Positions 29,744 to 37,764 of a DNA stretch of 64,000 bases are shown here, piece by piece. Numbering within the stretch: position 1 is the stretch's first letter; every line of letters begins with the position of its first letter. A model generated the notes under the pieces. The model saw only the letters and a list, made by a program, of their open reading frames with translations. It was not told where the DNA came from and searched no databases. Source of the stretch: Thermoanaerobacter sp. (GTDB lineage: Bacteria; Bacillota; Thermoanaerobacteria; Thermoanaerobacterales; Thermoanaerobacteraceae); the NCBI GenBank assembly GCA_014896455.1, contig JADBKJ010000021.1, positions 1 to 64,000 of the forward strand. The letters run 5' to 3'. The translations under genes and the position numbers were made by a program.

Positions 29744-30940
29744 TTATTTGCTCAAGTAATCCTCTCCATTTATCGCTATGTCGTCATATATTTTTAATCC
29801 AGATGTTTTATCAACACTTTCTACAATCGCATATTTGCCATCTGTAGCCTTTATTACTACTTCTTTAAAAGTAGGGACTTTGCCATTTTTTATTACAAAA
29901 ACTCCTTCTTTTCCTTCTTTTTGTACAATAGAAGAAATAGGTATTTTAAGGCCATTGTACTCTTTAACTTTAACTTTTACATTTATTTTAGAAGTTTTAT
30001 AAAAGTTGGGATATTCATCTATCATCTCAATTATTCCTATATATAATTTATCGTCACCTTTATAGGTTTTTATAACTTTTCCCCGCAATTCACTACCATA
30101 ATTATCAATCAATATTTTCACATTACTATCTTCTTTTAATAAGTCCTGTTGTTTTTCATTTAAAACCAACGCTAAATACCACTCCAAATTATCCACTATT
30201 TTTACAAAAGGGTAATCTCTTTTTACCTCTGTAGTAATTTCTTTGGATTGAAAGTTTAAATTTTCAAGTTGTGTCGGATTTAAATTGAACATATCTTTTT
30301 CATGTAGAATACTTTCACTGCCATCGAAATAGTAACTTACAATTCCTGACTCAGGTGAATTTACAGTAATCACATTTTTTTCTACATATTTTTCTAAATA
30401 CTCCTTTTGCTCTTTTAAGTTTTCAATTCTTTGGAGCATTATCGATCCTTTACTTAAAATTTCTTCTTTTTTGGCTTTTAAGTCTTCAATCCTTTTTTGT
30501 ATTTTATCTGCACCAGGGCTGTTTTGCTGTATCGCATTTTGATAATTTTGCTCTTCTTTCTTTATTATGTCGTCTAATTTTTGAACATCTGAATAAAAAG
30601 GTATATTAGTATCCTGATTTTTTAGTTCTCTGTTTACCTCATCTAACTGATGTAGTTTTCCCTCATCGAAATCTGCAGAATAAACTTGCACAATAGGAGT
30701 ACCTTTGGAAACTTTTTCTCCACTTGGTACGAGTTTTTTTATTTTACCATCAAAAGGAGCATTTATCATTATTTCATTTTTTATAACATATCCTTGGCCA
30801 GTAAAGGCTATTAAAATACTTCCATAAGTCACTACTGTAGTTTTACTTTTGTTTGCAAAAGTCGTTATCCCTACTTTACTTATGTAAACTATCAACAATA
30901 ATATAACTATAATTTTAGCTAACCTTTTCACATCTCTCAC
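29744..30940 (-). CDS. HlyD-like membrane-anchored adaptor protein
   Basis: 398 residues: an N-terminal membrane segment (IIVILLLIVYISKVGITTF), a lipoyl/barrel-sandwich half (GTPIVQVYSADFDEGKL), a long coiled coil (about 90-180), the second half and beta-barrel parts (LKIPISSIVQKEGKEGVFVI). HlyD/RND adaptors bridge exporters, but no exporter is adjacent. The gene heads the yggS-sepF-yggT-ylmH-divIVA run, as commonly seen in Clostridia, so an envelope or division role is possible. Confidence 0.8.
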   Translation of the reverse strand: MRDVKRLAKIIVILLLIVYISKVGITTFANKSKTTVVTYGSILIAFTGQGYVIKNEIMINAPFDGKIKKLVPSGEKVSKGTPIVQVYSADFDEGKLHQLDEVNRELKNQDTNIPFYSDVQKLDDIIKKEEQNYQNAIQQNSPGADKIQKRIEDLKAKKEEILSKGSIMLQRIENLKEQKEYLEKYVEKNVITVNSPESGIVSYYFDGSESILHEKDMFNLNPTQLENLNFQSKEITTEVKRDYPFVKIVDNLEWYLALVLNEKQQDLLKEDSNVKILIDNYGSELRGKVIKTYKGDDKLYIGIIEMIDEYPNFYKTSKINVKVKVKEYNGLKIPISSIVQKEGKEGVFVIKNGKVPTFKEVVIKATDGKYAIVESVDKTSGLKIYDDIAINGEDYLSK

Positions 30941-31035
30941 CTATCAATATATTCTATATAAATGCCGATTTCCCTTCTACAAATTTATGCATATATTCAT
31001 TTTATCACAGTTTTCGATATTTTTATAGACAAAAT

Positions 31036-31063
31036 AGGGAGATTGGCAAAAAGCCATCTCCCT
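31036..31063 (-). terminator. Terminator after tnaA
   Basis: Stem AGGGAGATGGC / GCCAATCTCCCT with one mismatch and a T-rich loop, followed by ATTTT on the minus strand, directly after the tnaA stop. Confidence 0.75.
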
Positions 31064-31068
31064 TATGT

Positions 31069-32457
31069 TTATTCTACCGGTTCTAACCTCGCAGTAAAAT
31101 GCCTCAATATTGGCGGCTCATAAGTAAATCTATATCCTTTTATTTTATCTCTTCTTGCATAAACTCTTTTTACAGCCTCTGCTATAACATCCATATGGCT
31201 GTTAGTGTAAACTCTCCTTGGAATTGTAAGACGCACAAAATCTAATTTTGGAAGTATCTCTTTTTTAGTAACAGGGTCACGACCAGCAAGCAATGCTCCT
31301 ACTTCTACTGTGCGAATACCAGCTTCTATATAAAGCTCCACGCAAATTGCATGGGAAGGAAATTGTTCTTGGGGTACATGAGGCAAAAACTTTTTGCCAT
31401 CTATGAAAACAGCATGGCCTCCTGTTGGATATTGAATTGGTATTCCTGCATCTCTTAGTTTATCGCCCAAGTACTTCACCTGATTAATTCGCCATGCTAA
31501 ATAATTTTCATCTAAGACTTCTTCAAGCCCTCTTGCCATGGCCTCTATATCTCTTCCAGCAAGGCCGCCATAAGTAACAAACCCTTCCATAGGTATGAGA
31601 ATTGTTTTCACTTTGGTGAAAAGTTCTTCATCATCTTTTATGGCAATAAGCCCACCTATATTTACTAACGCATCTTTTTTGGCAGACATTGTAAAACCAT
31701 CGCCATAAGAAAACATCTCCCTCACTATCTCTTTAATGGATTTGTTTTCATATCCCTTCTCTCTTTGTTTTATAAAATAAGCGTTTTCTGCAAATCTCGC
31801 AGCATCAAAGAAAAGCTTCAGTCCGTATTTATCCGCTATTTTCCGGACTTCTTTAATGTTTTCCATAGAAACAGGTTGTCCACCAGCGCCGTTACAAGTA
31901 ACAGTTGCCAAAATAAACGCTATATTTTCTGGCTTTTTGTCTTTTATGAAATTTTCTAAAGCCTCAAGGTCAAAATTACCTTTAAAAGGATGATAATTTT
32001 CTGTGTCTTCTGCTTCTTTTATTACCACGTCTATACCAATTCCGCCTGCTAGCTCAATATGGGCCTTTGTGGTATCAAAATGCATGTTACCCAATACATA
32101 TTGTCCTTTTTTAATTAAGATGGGGAAAAGCACCTTTTCAGCACCGCGACCTTGATGAGTTGGAACAACATAGTTGTAGCCAAAAATATCTTTAACTATT
32201 TCACAAAGGTGCAAATAATTTCTACTTCCCGCATAAGACTCATCCCCTAGCATCATGCCAGCCCATTGGTAATCACTCATGGCAGAAGTACCACTGTCAG
32301 TCAAAAGGTCAATATATACATCATCTGACTTTAACAAAAAGAGATTGTATCCTGCCTCTTTAATAAGCTTTATGCGCTCTTCTCGAGTTGTTATCTTAAG
32401 TGGCTCGACCATTTTAATTTTATAAGGTTCTGCCATTTTCGTTAAATCATCATGCAT
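31069..32457 (-). CDS. tnaA: Tryptophanase
   Basis: 462 residues, beta-eliminating lyase family. It splits tryptophan to indole, pyruvate and ammonia. PLP lysine in [14 protein letters not shown]; cofactor sites PTHQGRGAE and [13 protein letters not shown]. Tyrosine phenol-lyase differs by an Arg in the SMERG segment and Phe in LRFFTARF. Here these read [14 protein letters not shown] and [11 protein letters not shown], matching tryptophanase including its C-terminal His. The ATG at 32457 with AGGAGG is preferred over an upstream TTG. ridA lies directly upstream, cotranscription likely. Confidence 0.9.
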   Translation of the reverse strand: MHDDLTKMAEPYKIKMVEPLKITTREERIKLIKEAGYNLFLLKSDDVYIDLLTDSGTSAMSDYQWAGMMLGDESYAGSRNYLHLCEIVKDIFGYNYVVPTHQGRGAEKVLFPILIKKGQYVLGNMHFDTTKAHIELAGGIGIDVVIKEAEDTENYHPFKGNFDLEALENFIKDKKPENIAFILATVTCNGAGGQPVSMENIKEVRKIADKYGLKLFFDAARFAENAYFIKQREKGYENKSIKEIVREMFSYGDGFTMSAKKDALVNIGGLIAIKDDEELFTKVKTILIPMEGFVTYGGLAGRDIEAMARGLEEVLDENYLAWRINQVKYLGDKLRDAGIPIQYPTGGHAVFIDGKKFLPHVPQEQFPSHAICVELYIEAGIRTVEVGALLAGRDPVTKKEILPKLDFVRLTIPRRVYTNSHMDVIAEAVKRVYARRDKIKGYRFTYEPPILRHFTARLEPVE

Positions 32458-32526
32458 AAAAAACAACCTCCTATTTTTATTTCCCCAGCTTGTAATCGTT
32501 TAATAACCCTTTAAAAAGAGAAAATT

Positions 32527-32904
32527 TTATTTACGAGCGACAACTTCTATTTCTATAAGAGCACCCTTAGGAAGACTTTTTACTTCAACTAAGGAGCGGG
32601 CAGGTGGATTGTCTTTAAAATACTTGCCGTAAATCTCGTTAATTTTTGCAAAATCCCCCATGTTAGTGACAAATACAGTTGTCTTTATAACATTATTAAG
32701 GTCCATTCCGGCAGCTTCTAAAATCGCTTTTATGTTCTCTAAAACTCTTTCCGTCTGCGCTTCAATACCTTCTTCCACAAATTCTCCTGTAGCAGGATCA
32801 ATTGCTATTTGCCCGGATGTGTACAAAAAACCATCTATCATTACAGCTTGAGAATATGGACCAATGGCTTTAGGCGCAGCGTCAGTGTTTATTATAGTTT
32901 TCAT
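32527..32904 (-). CDS. ridA: RidA family reactive-imine deaminase
   Basis: 125 residues, YjgF/YER057c/UK114 fold. The family signature is complete: AIGPYSQAVMIDGFLYTSGQ, and the C-terminal PARSLVEVKSLPKGALIEIE with the catalytic-site Arg. RidA hydrolyses 2-aminoacrylate-type imines released by PLP enzymes. It precedes tryptophanase, whose elimination reaction makes exactly such an intermediate. Start chosen at the second ATG, about nine bases after AAAGG. Confidence 0.93.
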   Translation of the reverse strand: MKTIINTDAAPKAIGPYSQAVMIDGFLYTSGQIAIDPATGEFVEEGIEAQTERVLENIKAILEAAGMDLNNVIKTTVFVTNMGDFAKINEIYGKYFKDNPPARSLVEVKSLPKGALIEIEVVARK

Positions 32905-33084
32905 CCCCCTCATCCTTTCAATAAAATATTGTAGAATATGTAAAACCTAACACATAAAACATTATACCATTAACTTTTATGGTTTTTCAATATTTTTTGA
33001 AGGATTATAAAATTTTTTGTACTCTTCCTTCCATCTCTATATTTCTCAAAAAAATTAAAAAAAAGATAAGCAGCCCACTTTTCT

Positions 33085-34218
33085 TTAAGCCTTTATGGCT
33101 TTGATTAACCTAAAAATTCTCTCAGCAGATTTTTCTAACAATGTCGGTGCGTTTTTTATGGCATCTTCAAGGGACATTGGCTTTTCCACGATTGAAAAAA
33201 TACTGCTAACTCCAGTTTCATAAAGATTTTCTATATTTTCAACCATTCCTGCTATTACAATAAGCGGTTTATTATGCTTTTTACACAATTTAGCTATTCC
33301 TGAAATTGCTTTTCCAAACGCTGTTTGAGAATCTATTTTTCCTTCACCGGAAATTACTATATCAGCTTCTTTTATTTTTTCTTCAAGTTTTAATGTTTCA
33401 GTTATTATTTCTATACCACTTTTTAACTGCGCATTTAAAAATGCCATAAGTCCTGCACCTAAGCCGCCTGCAGCACCTGAGCCTTCTACATCTATTATTT
33501 TTTTATGAAAATACTTTTCTAAAAGTTTTCCATAATGTTCAAGGTTTTTATCTAAAACTTCTACCATTTCCTTTGTAGCACCCTTTTGTGGGCCGTAAAC
33601 CCTTGATGCACCATTTTCTCCAATTAAAGGATTTGCTACGTCGCAGGCTACAATAAATTCACATTCCTTTAGTCTATCATCAAGATTTGAAGTATCTATT
33701 GAGTAAATTTTTGAAAGTTCTCCTCCCCCAAGGCCTATTTCTCTACCATATTTATCATAAAATTTAACTCCTAGCGCCATTGCCATGCCGGCACCACCAT
33801 CGTTTGTTGCACTTCCACCTATTGCTATAATGAATTCTCTGCAGCCTCTATCTAAAGCATCTTTTATAAGCTGACCGGTTCCGTATGTTGTTGTAATCAT
33901 GGGATTTCTCTCATAATCCTTCAAAAGATAAAGTCCTGAGGCAGCAGCCATTTCTATAACTGCTGTTTTGCCATCACCTAATATTCCATAAAAGCTTTCA
34001 ATATCTCTCCCTAGAGGATCTTTTGCCTTTGTTTTTATTATTTTCCCTCCAGTTGCATCAACTAATGATTCAACAGTTCCTTCGCCACCATCTGCCATAG
34101 GGACTTTTTCAATAATAGCTTTTGGAAAAATCTTTAAAATTCCTTTTTCTATACTATCTGCAACCCTTAAAGCAGATAAACTTCCTCTAAACTTATCGGG
34201 AGCTATAAGAATTTTCAC
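33085..34218 (-). CDS. Glycerate kinase (GarK/GlxK type)
   Basis: 377 residues of the class II glycerate kinase family: N-terminal KILIAPDKFRGSLSALRVAD, the ADGGEGTVESLVDATGG loop, IAIGGSATNDGGAGMAMALG and the EGKIDSQTAFGKAISGIA active-site segment. It phosphorylates glycerate, usually giving 2-phosphoglycerate. It is 39 bases downstream of the dehydratase-activase gene on the same strand, so probably in one operon with it. Confidence 0.92.
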   Translation of the reverse strand: MKILIAPDKFRGSLSALRVADSIEKGILKIFPKAIIEKVPMADGGEGTVESLVDATGGKIIKTKAKDPLGRDIESFYGILGDGKTAVIEMAAASGLYLLKDYERNPMITTTYGTGQLIKDALDRGCREFIIAIGGSATNDGGAGMAMALGVKFYDKYGREIGLGGGELSKIYSIDTSNLDDRLKECEFIVACDVANPLIGENGASRVYGPQKGATKEMVEVLDKNLEHYGKLLEKYFHKKIIDVEGSGAAGGLGAGLMAFLNAQLKSGIEIITETLKLEEKIKEADIVISGEGKIDSQTAFGKAISGIAKLCKKHNKPLIVIAGMVENIENLYETGVSSIFSIVEKPMSLEDAIKNAPTLLEKSAERIFRLIKAIKA

Positions 34219-34257
34219 AACATCACCACCATTTTATTTTTATCATAAAAAGTAACT

Positions 34258-35880
34258 TCATTTACCTTCAAGTGAAATTAGCGCTGCTCCAAGTGCTCCA
34301 ATAATCTGTGGTTCAAATGGGATTATAAGTTTTTCACCCAGCCTGCTTTCAATGGCATAAACTACTCCCTGATTTTTGGCAACGCCCCCTGTCATCATGT
34401 ATTTTCCTTTTCTCCCTATTCTGTCGACCAGGGAAATAGCTTTTGAAGCAATGGATTTATTGAGGGCATGTATTATATCCCTCTGGTCCTTGTTTTGGGC
34501 AATAAGAGATATTACTTCCGATTCTGCAAATACAGTGCACATACTGGTAATCGTAATATTTTCTTTTACTTCCCTTTGCACTTTTGCCATTTCTTCTATT
34601 GAAATGCCTAACGTTCTCGCCATTACTTCGAGAAATCGGCCTGTCCCTGCTGAACATTTGTCATTCATCACAAAATCAATGACATTGCCGCTGTCATCTA
34701 ACCTTATCACTTTGCTATCCTGTCCCCCTATATCTATAACAGTTCTAATAGCATTGTCTACAAAAAACGCGCCTTTGCCGTGACAGGTAATTTCAGTTAC
34801 AATTCTATCTGCAAAGGGAATACTTACTCTTCCATACCCTGTTGCCACTATTGATGTAATATCCCTTTCTTGAAGTCCGGCATTTTTTAAAGCAATTTCA
34901 AAAGCTTTAAAAGCACTTTCTAGAGCTTTAGGACCTGTTGGAATAATAGAATATGATATTATGTCTTTGTTTTCGTCGATTATGACTACATTTGTAGAAG
35001 TAGAGCCACTATCAACTCCTACAAAATATCCCTTCTTAGTTTTTTGTTTTTCCATCTTTTTAATACCAGTTGATTCCAAAAAGGCATCTATTCTTGTTAA
35101 AATCTGTCCGCTATTTGAATCGTTATAGTCAGTTTCAACTTTTAAAAGGGGGAGGTCTGCTTTGCTTTTGAGTTCAGCATACTCATAGGAATAAAAATCA
35201 CAGAACTTTATGGTGTTGTATATTATCCCCTTGAATTCTTTATTGATTAACTTGCTTCGATCTTCTGCCATTCTCATACAGGGTGTGAAATTGAGAAGCG
35301 ATTCCGCATAGCTTTTTAATAAATTATCTTTTGCTTCGATATTGAATACTCTTTGTTCACCTGTGCAGGTAAAATTTATTACCTTTGCTGTACAAGAATT
35401 TGTGATTTTTTCTATAACATCATCTTTAAGCCTCGCACCTAATATAGCAATGCTTTCAGTGGATTGTTTATCTTTATTAAAAGACTTGCTTTCTAGAATT
35501 TTTAGCAAATTCTCTTCAGCAAAATTCTTGTTTTTAAAGGCCTGATACGCTTCTATAAATTCAATTATTTCATTGTAAAAAAGATCTATTGCAAGAGGAC
35601 CTTTTTTTCTAGGCAGGTCCAGAAGATGGATAAATTTTACTTTATCTTTTAATACATCATAAAGCCTTTTTATACTATCACAGCAGGCAGTTAATACAAC
35701 CTCTTCAATATTATTTTCAATTATATTTTCCAAAACCCCTTTTGCAAAACTGCACATATTTGAGTGAATCAGGGCCTCAGCATGTTCATAAGACTTATAT
35801 CCTGGATCAAGTCTTACCGGTTTTTCTCCAAAAGCTTCGATTATTTCTACAGGCGTGTATTTGCAAACGTACCCTATCAA
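34258..35880 (-). CDS. 2-hydroxyacyl-CoA dehydratase activase-type ATPase with N-terminal HgdB-like domain
   Basis: 540 residues from a TTG preceded by GGAGG. Residues about 1-240 resemble part of a 2-hydroxyacyl-CoA dehydratase D subunit (IGYVCKYTPVEIIEAFGEKP, VVLTACCDSIKRLYD). Residues about 265-540 are a BadF/HgdC ASKHA ATPase: FVGVDSGSTSTNVVIIDE, VIDIGGQDSKVIRL and GGVAKNQGV. The two bridging [4Fe-4S] cysteines lie in NDKCSAGTGRFLEVM and TSMCTVFAESEVI. Such ATPases inject low-potential electrons into radical dehydratases. The substrate is unknown. Overlaps the next gene upstream only if the longer start is used. Confidence 0.88.
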   Translation of the reverse strand: MIGYVCKYTPVEIIEAFGEKPVRLDPGYKSYEHAEALIHSNMCSFAKGVLENIIENNIEEVVLTACCDSIKRLYDVLKDKVKFIHLLDLPRKKGPLAIDLFYNEIIEFIEAYQAFKNKNFAEENLLKILESKSFNKDKQSTESIAILGARLKDDVIEKITNSCTAKVINFTCTGEQRVFNIEAKDNLLKSYAESLLNFTPCMRMAEDRSKLINKEFKGIIYNTIKFCDFYSYEYAELKSKADLPLLKVETDYNDSNSGQILTRIDAFLESTGIKKMEKQKTKKGYFVGVDSGSTSTNVVIIDENKDIISYSIIPTGPKALESAFKAFEIALKNAGLQERDITSIVATGYGRVSIPFADRIVTEITCHGKGAFFVDNAIRTVIDIGGQDSKVIRLDDSGNVIDFVMNDKCSAGTGRFLEVMARTLGISIEEMAKVQREVKENITITSMCTVFAESEVISLIAQNKDQRDIIHALNKSIASKAISLVDRIGRKGKYMMTGGVAKNQGVVYAIESRLGEKLIIPFEPQIIGALGAALISLEGK

Positions 35881-35902
35881 TTTTTCACCTCCAGAAAGAT
35901 TA

Positions 35903-37153
35903 CTAGAGCATCTCAAGAAAGGCTTCGAGCCTCGTCCTATTCTGCCCCTCTTGATTATTTCTTTTGTCTACACAATCCCCATCTAAATAAAGAAATGGAA
36001 TGCCTACTTCTGAAGCAAGATTTTTAATTATAAATGTTCCACCCATGGACTGCTTACAGCCCAAATGACAAAACTGTATAATGCCGTCCGGTTTTATTTT
36101 TTCTATCAGTTCTTTGATTCTTGCAACTTTTCTATTTATTTCACCATTAAAAGAGTTTAAGATAAGCTTTTCAGCGATTCCCTTGAAGGGGTCGTTTTCA
36201 TCAATTTCATCAACAAAATCATAATTTAAGTCACTACCAGCAATGTGAAATTTATCGCTGAAGTTAAAGTAATCTTTAAAATTTTTCTCAAATATAGGAA
36301 GAAGGTGTATAAAAAATATGCTTTTTCCACTTCTTTCAGGAGCTCTTTTTATATCCTCCACTAGCATCTCATAAAAATGTAATACTTCCTTGCTTCCAAT
36401 GAATACATGAGATGCAAAGAGCATATACATTTCAAAGGTCATGGTAGGTATAAATCTTTTTTCCCCTGCATAATTTAAATACTCTTTCATAAGTGCTCTT
36501 ATTTTATTTTCCGTTTTTACAACTTCCCTCAATTTATCAATATCAAGCTTTCTATTAAAAACTTCCTCAAGCTTTTCCGCCACTTCTAAAAGCTGTTTTT
36601 TTACATACACTACGGAGTCTTTAGAATATTTGTAGGGAATATCAATAATGTACAGTGGAACCCCGTGTTTTTTTGAAAGATACTTGAAAGTAGGTATATT
36701 CGCATCGCATATCATGGAAGTAGTCATCATAAATTTAGGTTTTTTGAGGATATTAAGCTCACTGGCTCCTATGAAAGTTTTATGGTAACTGCATAAAGTA
36801 TTTGACATGCCTCTCGATTCGGCAGTATCAATAAGATAATCTTCTATGAAGAAGCCTGACATGAAAGAAGAATATGCTTCAATAAATAAAGGCTTTATGT
36901 CCATGGCGATCAAAAATTCAGAGGGTGCAAAGAGGTTTACCCAAGCAGAATTTTGAGGATTTGCTAGAGAGTCTTTTATGCTTTTTATAGAGTATTTATT
37001 TAGGTAATGAAGAGATTTGGGAATCCTCTTGTCTTTGAAAAAGCTCACATAATAATAAGCAGCGGTAAGACCAAAGTTTATTAGCTTATTTACTTTTTCC
37101 GGTCTATTCATATTATCTTTTATAATATTGGTATAAATCTTTACTGTATCCAT
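35903..37153 (-). CDS. 2-hydroxyacyl-CoA dehydratase subunit D family protein
   Basis: 416 residues of the HgdB/FldC-like family. The C-terminal signature IIQFCHLGCKQSMGG and FLYLDGDCVDKRNNQEGQNR, then TRLEAFLEML, carries the conserved cysteines that can ligate an iron-sulfur cluster. It directly precedes the fused activase, forming a two-gene system; no second dehydratase subunit gene is present. It may act with the HgdB-like domain of the activase or on a non-CoA substrate. Start ATG with GGAG at 37153; upstream is a decayed hotdog thioesterase. Confidence 0.85.
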   Translation of the reverse strand: MDTVKIYTNIIKDNMNRPEKVNKLINFGLTAAYYYVSFFKDKRIPKSLHYLNKYSIKSIKDSLANPQNSAWVNLFAPSEFLIAMDIKPLFIEAYSSFMSGFFIEDYLIDTAESRGMSNTLCSYHKTFIGASELNILKKPKFMMTTSMICDANIPTFKYLSKKHGVPLYIIDIPYKYSKDSVVYVKKQLLEVAEKLEEVFNRKLDIDKLREVVKTENKIRALMKEYLNYAGEKRFIPTMTFEMYMLFASHVFIGSKEVLHFYEMLVEDIKRAPERSGKSIFFIHLLPIFEKNFKDYFNFSDKFHIAGSDLNYDFVDEIDENDPFKGIAEKLILNSFNGEINRKVARIKELIEKIKPDGIIQFCHLGCKQSMGGTFIIKNLASEVGIPFLYLDGDCVDKRNNQEGQNRTRLEAFLEML

Positions 37154-37160
37154 TTTATCA

Positions 37161-37470
37161 CTACTCCGTAAACTCCCTTTCCTTAGTAGCAAAGCCTTCT
37201 AATATAGGCTCAGCTTCATCATTTTTATATATTTTAGCATAAGTTTTACACTAGACCTTCCAGTTAAAACTACACGGGATTTTATTTTTATAATATCTCC
37301 TTTTGTCGTACTTTTTTAAATTCAAGGCCATGTATTTTCAGACAAACAATGTTTTCAGGCTTTTTTATAAGGTCACAGGCAGCTATAAAACAAGCTTCCA
37401 CAAACCATTCAGCTATTCTTGCAGCAAAAAGAGTACCATTATGGTTTAAAACCTCTAAAATTTTAATAAC
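37161..37470 (-). pseudogene. Hotdog-fold acyl-CoA thioesterase, decayed
   Basis: Minus strand gives LEVLNHNGTLFAARIAEWFV then EACFIAACDLIKKPENIVCL and KIHGLEFKK. A frameshift moves to GDIIKIKSRVVLTGRSSVK, and a second to YAKIYKNDEAEPILEGFA ending FTE at 37161. The pattern is that of small hotdog thioesterases. With two frameshifts and no clear start (a terminator hairpin sits where the start should be), it is not functional. It sits just upstream of the dehydratase-like gene and would have been cotranscribed. Confidence 0.75.
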
Positions 37471-37477
37471 AAAAAAA

Positions 37478-37502
37478 CACTTATCTCTTTTTTAGATAAG
37501 TG
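37478..37502 (-). terminator. Intrinsic terminator upstream of the hotdog remnant
   Basis: Stem CACTTATCT / AGATAAGTG with an A-rich loop, followed by seven T on the minus strand. It would stop any transcript coming from the tRNA side before the dehydratase-type genes. Confidence 0.8.
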
Positions 37503-37550
37503 GGTACGTGGTACTTTCTTTTTCTACAAGTAATATAAAAAAATTTATAT

Positions 37551-37568
37551 TCGCAAAACGTTTGCAAA
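37551..37568. promoter_or_regulatory. LacI-family operator-like palindrome
   Basis: Near-palindrome with a central CG, CGCAAAACGTTTGCAAA, as bound by LacI/CcpA-type regulators. It lies between two terminators, in a 100-base gap upstream of the hotdog remnant. No regulator gene is nearby; low confidence. Confidence 0.3.
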
Positions 37569-37602
37569 TTTTTATTTCTATTTGCATTTCTAAAAAAGAG
37601 AA

Positions 37603-37622
37603 AACCGCAAAGCCTAGCGGTT
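37603..37622 (-). terminator. tRNA-Pro terminator
   Basis: Stem AACCGC / GCGGTT, followed on the minus strand by TTCTCTTTTTT, 13 bases after the tRNA 3' end. Confidence 0.75.
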
Positions 37623-37634
37623 ATTGATCGTCAC

Positions 37635-37710
37635 TGGTCTGAGTGGGGGGACTTGAACCCCCGGCCTCCAGAACCCCATTCTGGCGCGCTACCAACTGCG
37701 CCACACCCAG
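37635..37710 (-). tRNA. tRNA-Pro(GGG)
   Basis: 76 nt with CCA encoded. Acceptor CTGGGTG / CACTCAG, D-arm GCGC / GCGC, anticodon stem CCAGA / TCTGG with loop ATGGGGT (anticodon GGG, for CCC/CCT), T-arm GGGGG-TTCAAGT-CCCCC, discriminator A. A single-gene unit with its own promoter and terminator. Confidence 0.95.
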
Positions 37711-37732
37711 AAAGAAACTATGTTCAGCTTTT

Positions 37733-37761
37733 ATTATAAACGAGATAAAAGAAAAAATCAA
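37733..37761 (-). promoter_or_regulatory. tRNA-Pro promoter
   Basis: TTGATT (complement of 37756-37761) and TATAAT (complement of 37733-37738), spacer 17, about 20 bases upstream of the tRNA. Confidence 0.8.
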
Positions 37762-37764
37762 TAG

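Noticed and set aside
31069-32457. Tyrosine phenol-lyase as the identity of the beta-lyase
   Set aside because: The phenol-lyase-specific Arg and Phe positions read as tryptophanase residues here.
37301-37475. Intact small thioesterase gene
   Set aside because: Two frameshifts and absence of a start codon with a ribosome site make a functional product unlikely.
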